Shown here: in pieces, positions 30,189 through 31,906 of the stretch
Position numbering within the stretch: position 1 is the first letter of the stretch
Layout: every line of letters starts with the position of its first letter
Source: Gammaproteobacteria bacterium
GTDB taxonomy: Bacteria > Pseudomonadota > Gammaproteobacteria > DSM-19610
Direction: 5' to 3'
Assembly: GCA_030618475.1 (NCBI GenBank)
Contig: JAUXDG010000003.1
Coordinates: 1-31,906 of the forward strand
DNA: 31,906 bases
The notes under the pieces: model-generated
Seen by the model: only the letters and a program-made list of their open reading frames with translations
Told to the model about the DNA's origin: nothing
Databases searched by the model: none
Position numbers and translations under genes: made by a program

Positions 30189-30722
30189 CTATTCCCTGAC
30201 CGAAGACTCGCCGATAATCTGCTCGATGCTTTCGTGGATTTCCGTAGTCTCGCGCGCTATCAGCAGCGTCGACAGCCTGTTGGTAACCGAGCGTTGCCGG
30301 TGCGCAAGCAGAATTGCCATGTGATAGATCAGTTTATAGGCAACGAGCTCGTCGTTGTCGAGCAAGGCATCGAAGGCGCTGCGTGGCACGCGAAATACCA
30401 CCGAATTCACAGAGGCACGGATGCTCGCTGAGCGTGGCAAGCCGTCCAGAATGGCTATTTCTCCGAAGCAGGCACCCGGACCAAGCACCGAGATCAGTTT
30501 CTCGTCGCTGCCCGATTTTTTGATAACTTCGGTCTTTCCCTTGTACAGGACGTACCAGGCATCGCCAGGGTCTCCCTCGTTGAATATGATCTCGCCAGCC
30601 TGGAACAGCTGCACCTCCACGATGTGCAGGATTTCCACGATTTCCAATGGGTCGAGGTTTTCAAACATCGGGGTTTCGAGCAGAAAGGTTATCATCCTTT
30701 CACGCGTCACTGCTGTTGCCAT
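30189..30722 (-). CDS. Cyclic nucleotide-binding domain protein (177 aa)
   Basis: A single CRP/PKA-type cNMP-binding domain (about residues 15-135) with the phosphate-binding cassette FGEIAILDGLPRSAS (86-100). The ribose-contacting Glu88 and the phosphate-contacting Arg97 are both present, so cAMP or cGMP binding is plausible. No helix-turn-helix follows; the C-terminal ~45 residues are helical (LAHRQRSVTNRLSTLLIARETTEIHESIEQII). It is thus not a CRP-type DNA-binding regulator but a stand-alone receptor or partner protein. Start ATG 30722 has GGAGGG 4 nt upstream; an in-frame start at 30752 would add ten residues. The cyclase at 4600-6156 is the only visible source of cyclic nucleotide in this window. 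Confidence 0.9.
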   Translation of the reverse strand: MATAVTRERMITFLLETPMFENLDPLEIVEILHIVEVQLFQAGEIIFNEGDPGDAWYVLYKGKTEVIKKSGSDEKLISVLGPGACFGEIAILDGLPRSASIRASVNSVVFRVPRSAFDALLDNDELVAYKLIYHMAILLAHRQRSVTNRLSTLLIARETTEIHESIEQIIGESSVRE

Positions 30723-30771
30723 AATTCCCTCCAGGCATATTGGACAGATCAAGTTATATATACTAAGCCGA

Positions 30772-30956
30772 ACACTGGATAGCCGACATACCTTGACGGG
30801 ACCGTCGGCAGCACGAGCCCATGGACGGGCGAAGTTAGAGCACCAAAAGTAGGCGCTTTAGGCGATGCAGGAGCAAATTGCCGAGGGATGCTGCCGTCGA
30901 GCGTACAGGGAGGTATTCACAGCGTGTCCCTTCAAGGTATGTCGGCTATCCAGTGT
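30772..30956. mobile_element. MITE-like element with 31-bp terminal inverted repeats (185 bp)
   Basis: The ends 30772-30802 (starting ACACTGGATAGCCGACATA) and 30926-30956 (ending in GCTATCCAGTGT) are reverse complements over 31 nt with only one mismatch. Inside lie further short complementary pieces such as CCGTCGGCAGC near the left and GCTGCCGTCGAGCG near the right. It has no coding frame. Size and structure fit a non-autonomous miniature inverted-repeat element. It is unrelated in sequence to the element at 28907-29077, so two families are present within 2 kb. It sits 49 nt upstream of the cNMP-binding gene start and may affect its promoter. Confidence 0.78.
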
Positions 30957-31216
30957 ACTCATCAGTAATTTATATCAATGATAGCCAATTTAGCCAAAAA
31001 CGCAGTGGTATGAAACTGATATATATCAAGCTCAGCTCATTCTCTTGGCCTTGACGATCTGTAACTGATCCCGGCGGACGACGATAAACCTGATTTAGAC
31101 CATTAAATCAATAGGCTAAATCTCTATGCGGCCATCTGCGTTGTTGCGTCTCCTTGAGGTAGAATGGCTGCCCCGGCGGTAACGCACCGGGTGGCTTGCT
31201 GAAATCGTCAATCACT
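30957..31216. other. AT-rich intergenic region
   Basis: 260 nt without a coding frame. It includes AT-rich stretches (TTTATATCAATGATAGCC, GATATATATC) and, near 31172-31191, the small stem CCCGG/CCGGG just ahead of the CHASE2 fragment. Promoter elements are likely but none is convincing. Confidence 0.35.
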
Positions 31217-31443
31217 ATGAGACAGTACACTGGATCTTTTGGCCTGGGAGTCTTTGTCGCTGCCGTGGGGCTGGTGGTTTACTTCGGCCTGTTCGGCTTT
31301 GATCTGGAAGAAAATCTGGGTCTGGATCTGATGCTAAGAGCGCAAGGCCAAAGGCCGGCGCCGTCCGAGGTGGTCGTGGTCAACCTGGATAAGGCTTCGG
31401 CAGACCGTCTCGGGCTTCCTGCGGAACTCCATAAGTGGCCACG
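31217..31443 (+). pseudogene. CHASE2-domain protein fragment, N-terminal ~75 residues
   Basis: From ATG 31217 the protein reads MRQYTGSFGLGVFVAAVGLVV, a signal-anchor TM. It continues with the CHASE2 signature LGLDLMLRAQGQRPAPSEVVVVNLDKASADRLGLP and ends in HKWPR, the very motif where CHASE2 domains continue with 'WPR..HA'. Here the match stops at about 31440. The frame goes on to a stop at 31666 with residues unlike any CHASE2 protein, while another frame takes up beta-barrel-like coding (see the 31435 entry). A normal CHASE2 receptor (often fused to a cyclase or kinase) is several hundred residues longer. So this is a truncated sensor gene. A TTG at 31196 is an alternative start. Confidence 0.65.
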
Positions 31444-31906
31444 CACAGCTTCAGAGACAACAACGATAACGAAGAAGATCTCTACAACGGTTTTCTCCAG
31501 TACGCCATTTCGCCGCGGCTCAATGTACAGGGCGAGTTCCGGCGCCGAGAGACCGATCAGGGTGATCTGCGCCTTAATTTCGATCCGGAACTGTTTTCCG
31601 ACAGCGAACGCCGCAAGGTCAACCAGAGCACCTTCCGGCTGGGCGGGCATTACGAACCAACGCTGACTTCGGATTTCCTGGTTTCCTATATCTACAGCGA
31701 TAGAAATGAAAAGCTGGCTGTTCCAGGCGACAATGCGCCTGGTATCGACAGCGAAGAGCCTGCCGATGCCAGGCAGCTGGAGGCGCAGTTCCAGTACCGG
31801 CAGCACAGGTATAATGTTATTGCCGGTGGTGGCTGGTATGACGTGGACTACACAGGTGGCACTGTGCTCGACTGGACGCCGGTGTTCTCTGTTGCCTGTC
31901 CGCCTT
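31435..31906 (+). CDS. Beta-barrel-type outer-membrane protein fragment (C-terminal part), runs off window
   Basis: In the frame shifted relative to the CHASE2 fragment, codons from GTG 31435 read ATHSFRDNNDNEEDLYNGFLQYAISPRL, then GEFRRRETDQGDLRLNFDPELFS, RLGGHYEPTLTSDFLVSYIYSDRNE and FQYRQHRYNVIAGGGWYDVDY, open to the window end. The alternating polar/hydrophobic strands, aromatic ends and short turns are those of an outer-membrane beta-barrel, resembling the C-terminal barrels of TPR/porin-like proteins found near FecR and CHASE2 genes in some gammaproteobacteria (from memory, not checked). A TAA stop at 31432-31434 lies immediately upstream, so the gene has no N-terminus here. It looks like the 3' part of a gene joined to the 5' part of a CHASE2 gene. 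Confidence 0.6.
   Translation, partial: MATHSFRDNNDNEEDLYNGFLQYAISPRLNVQGEFRRRETDQGDLRLNFDPELFSDSERRKVNQSTFRLGGHYEPTLTSDFLVSYIYSDRNEKLAVPGDNAPGIDSEEPADARQLEAQFQYRQHRYNVIAGGGWYDVDYTGGTVLDWTPVFSVACPP

Overview
The window looks like a chromosomal segment from a moderately GC-rich gammaproteobacterium, possibly of the sulfur-oxidiser/Chromatiales-like type. This placement rests on gene content and protein style: DUF349 giant protein, TIGR00153/Pit pair, ArsJ with its GAPDH, NptA-type Na/Pi carrier, PPK2, DUF1302/DUF1329 pair. There is no rRNA or other marker in the window to fix the taxon. No tRNA, rRNA, CRISPR array, prophage or complete insertion sequence was seen.

Layout. 1-4520: the 5' part of a DUF748/AsmA-like membrane protein (minus), a small lipoprotein with a clear terminator, and a DUF1302-DUF1329 envelope pair. 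4600-9160: a membrane-bound class III nucleotide cyclase and a 969-residue HEAT/DUF349 protein (both minus). 9161-10108: mostly non-coding, with two very small membrane/exported proteins. 10109-12315: an arsenate-detoxification pair, ArsJ-associated GAPDH plus ArsJ. 12399-15076 (minus): a 2-phosphoglycerate kinase with ATP-cone domains and a CNNM/CorC-type membrane protein. 15456-17478: a phosphate uptake pair (DUF47/PhoU-like plus Pit). 17633-18241: an unassigned P-loop protein whose stop codon overlaps that of the next gene on the other strand. 18238-24548 (minus): a compact six-gene run of UspA, Na/Pi cotransporter, CBS protein, ArsB/NhaD-like carrier, CBS protein and FHA-like/PPP phosphatase. 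24987-27794: two tandem CNNM/CorC-type proteins. 28166-30722: histidine phosphatase, PPK2 polyphosphate kinase and a cyclic-nucleotide-binding protein. 31217-31906: a CHASE2 fragment abutting, out of frame, a beta-barrel-like coding region.

How it fits together. Many genes deal with phosphate, its toxic analogue arsenate, or phosphoryl storage and transfer. Pit and NptA move phosphate, and each comes with a PhoU-like module. GAPDH and ArsJ convert and export arsenate as 1-arseno-3-phosphoglycerate. PPK2 handles polyphosphate, and the 2PGK-like kinase would act on 2-phosphoglycerate. A second theme is ion transport tied to nucleotide sensing: three CNNM/CorC proteins with CBS pairs, plus two stand-alone CBS proteins flanking an ArsB/NhaD-like carrier. 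A cyclase and a cNMP-binding protein suggest cyclic-nucleotide signalling. These links are inferred from families and gene order.

Non-coding structure. Two short elements with long, nearly perfect terminal inverted repeats (28907-29077 and 30772-30956) resemble non-autonomous MITEs, and the first supplies the stop codon of ppk2. The 27795-28165 gap is dense in palindromes. A 16-bp tandem duplication sits directly against the GAPDH start codon.
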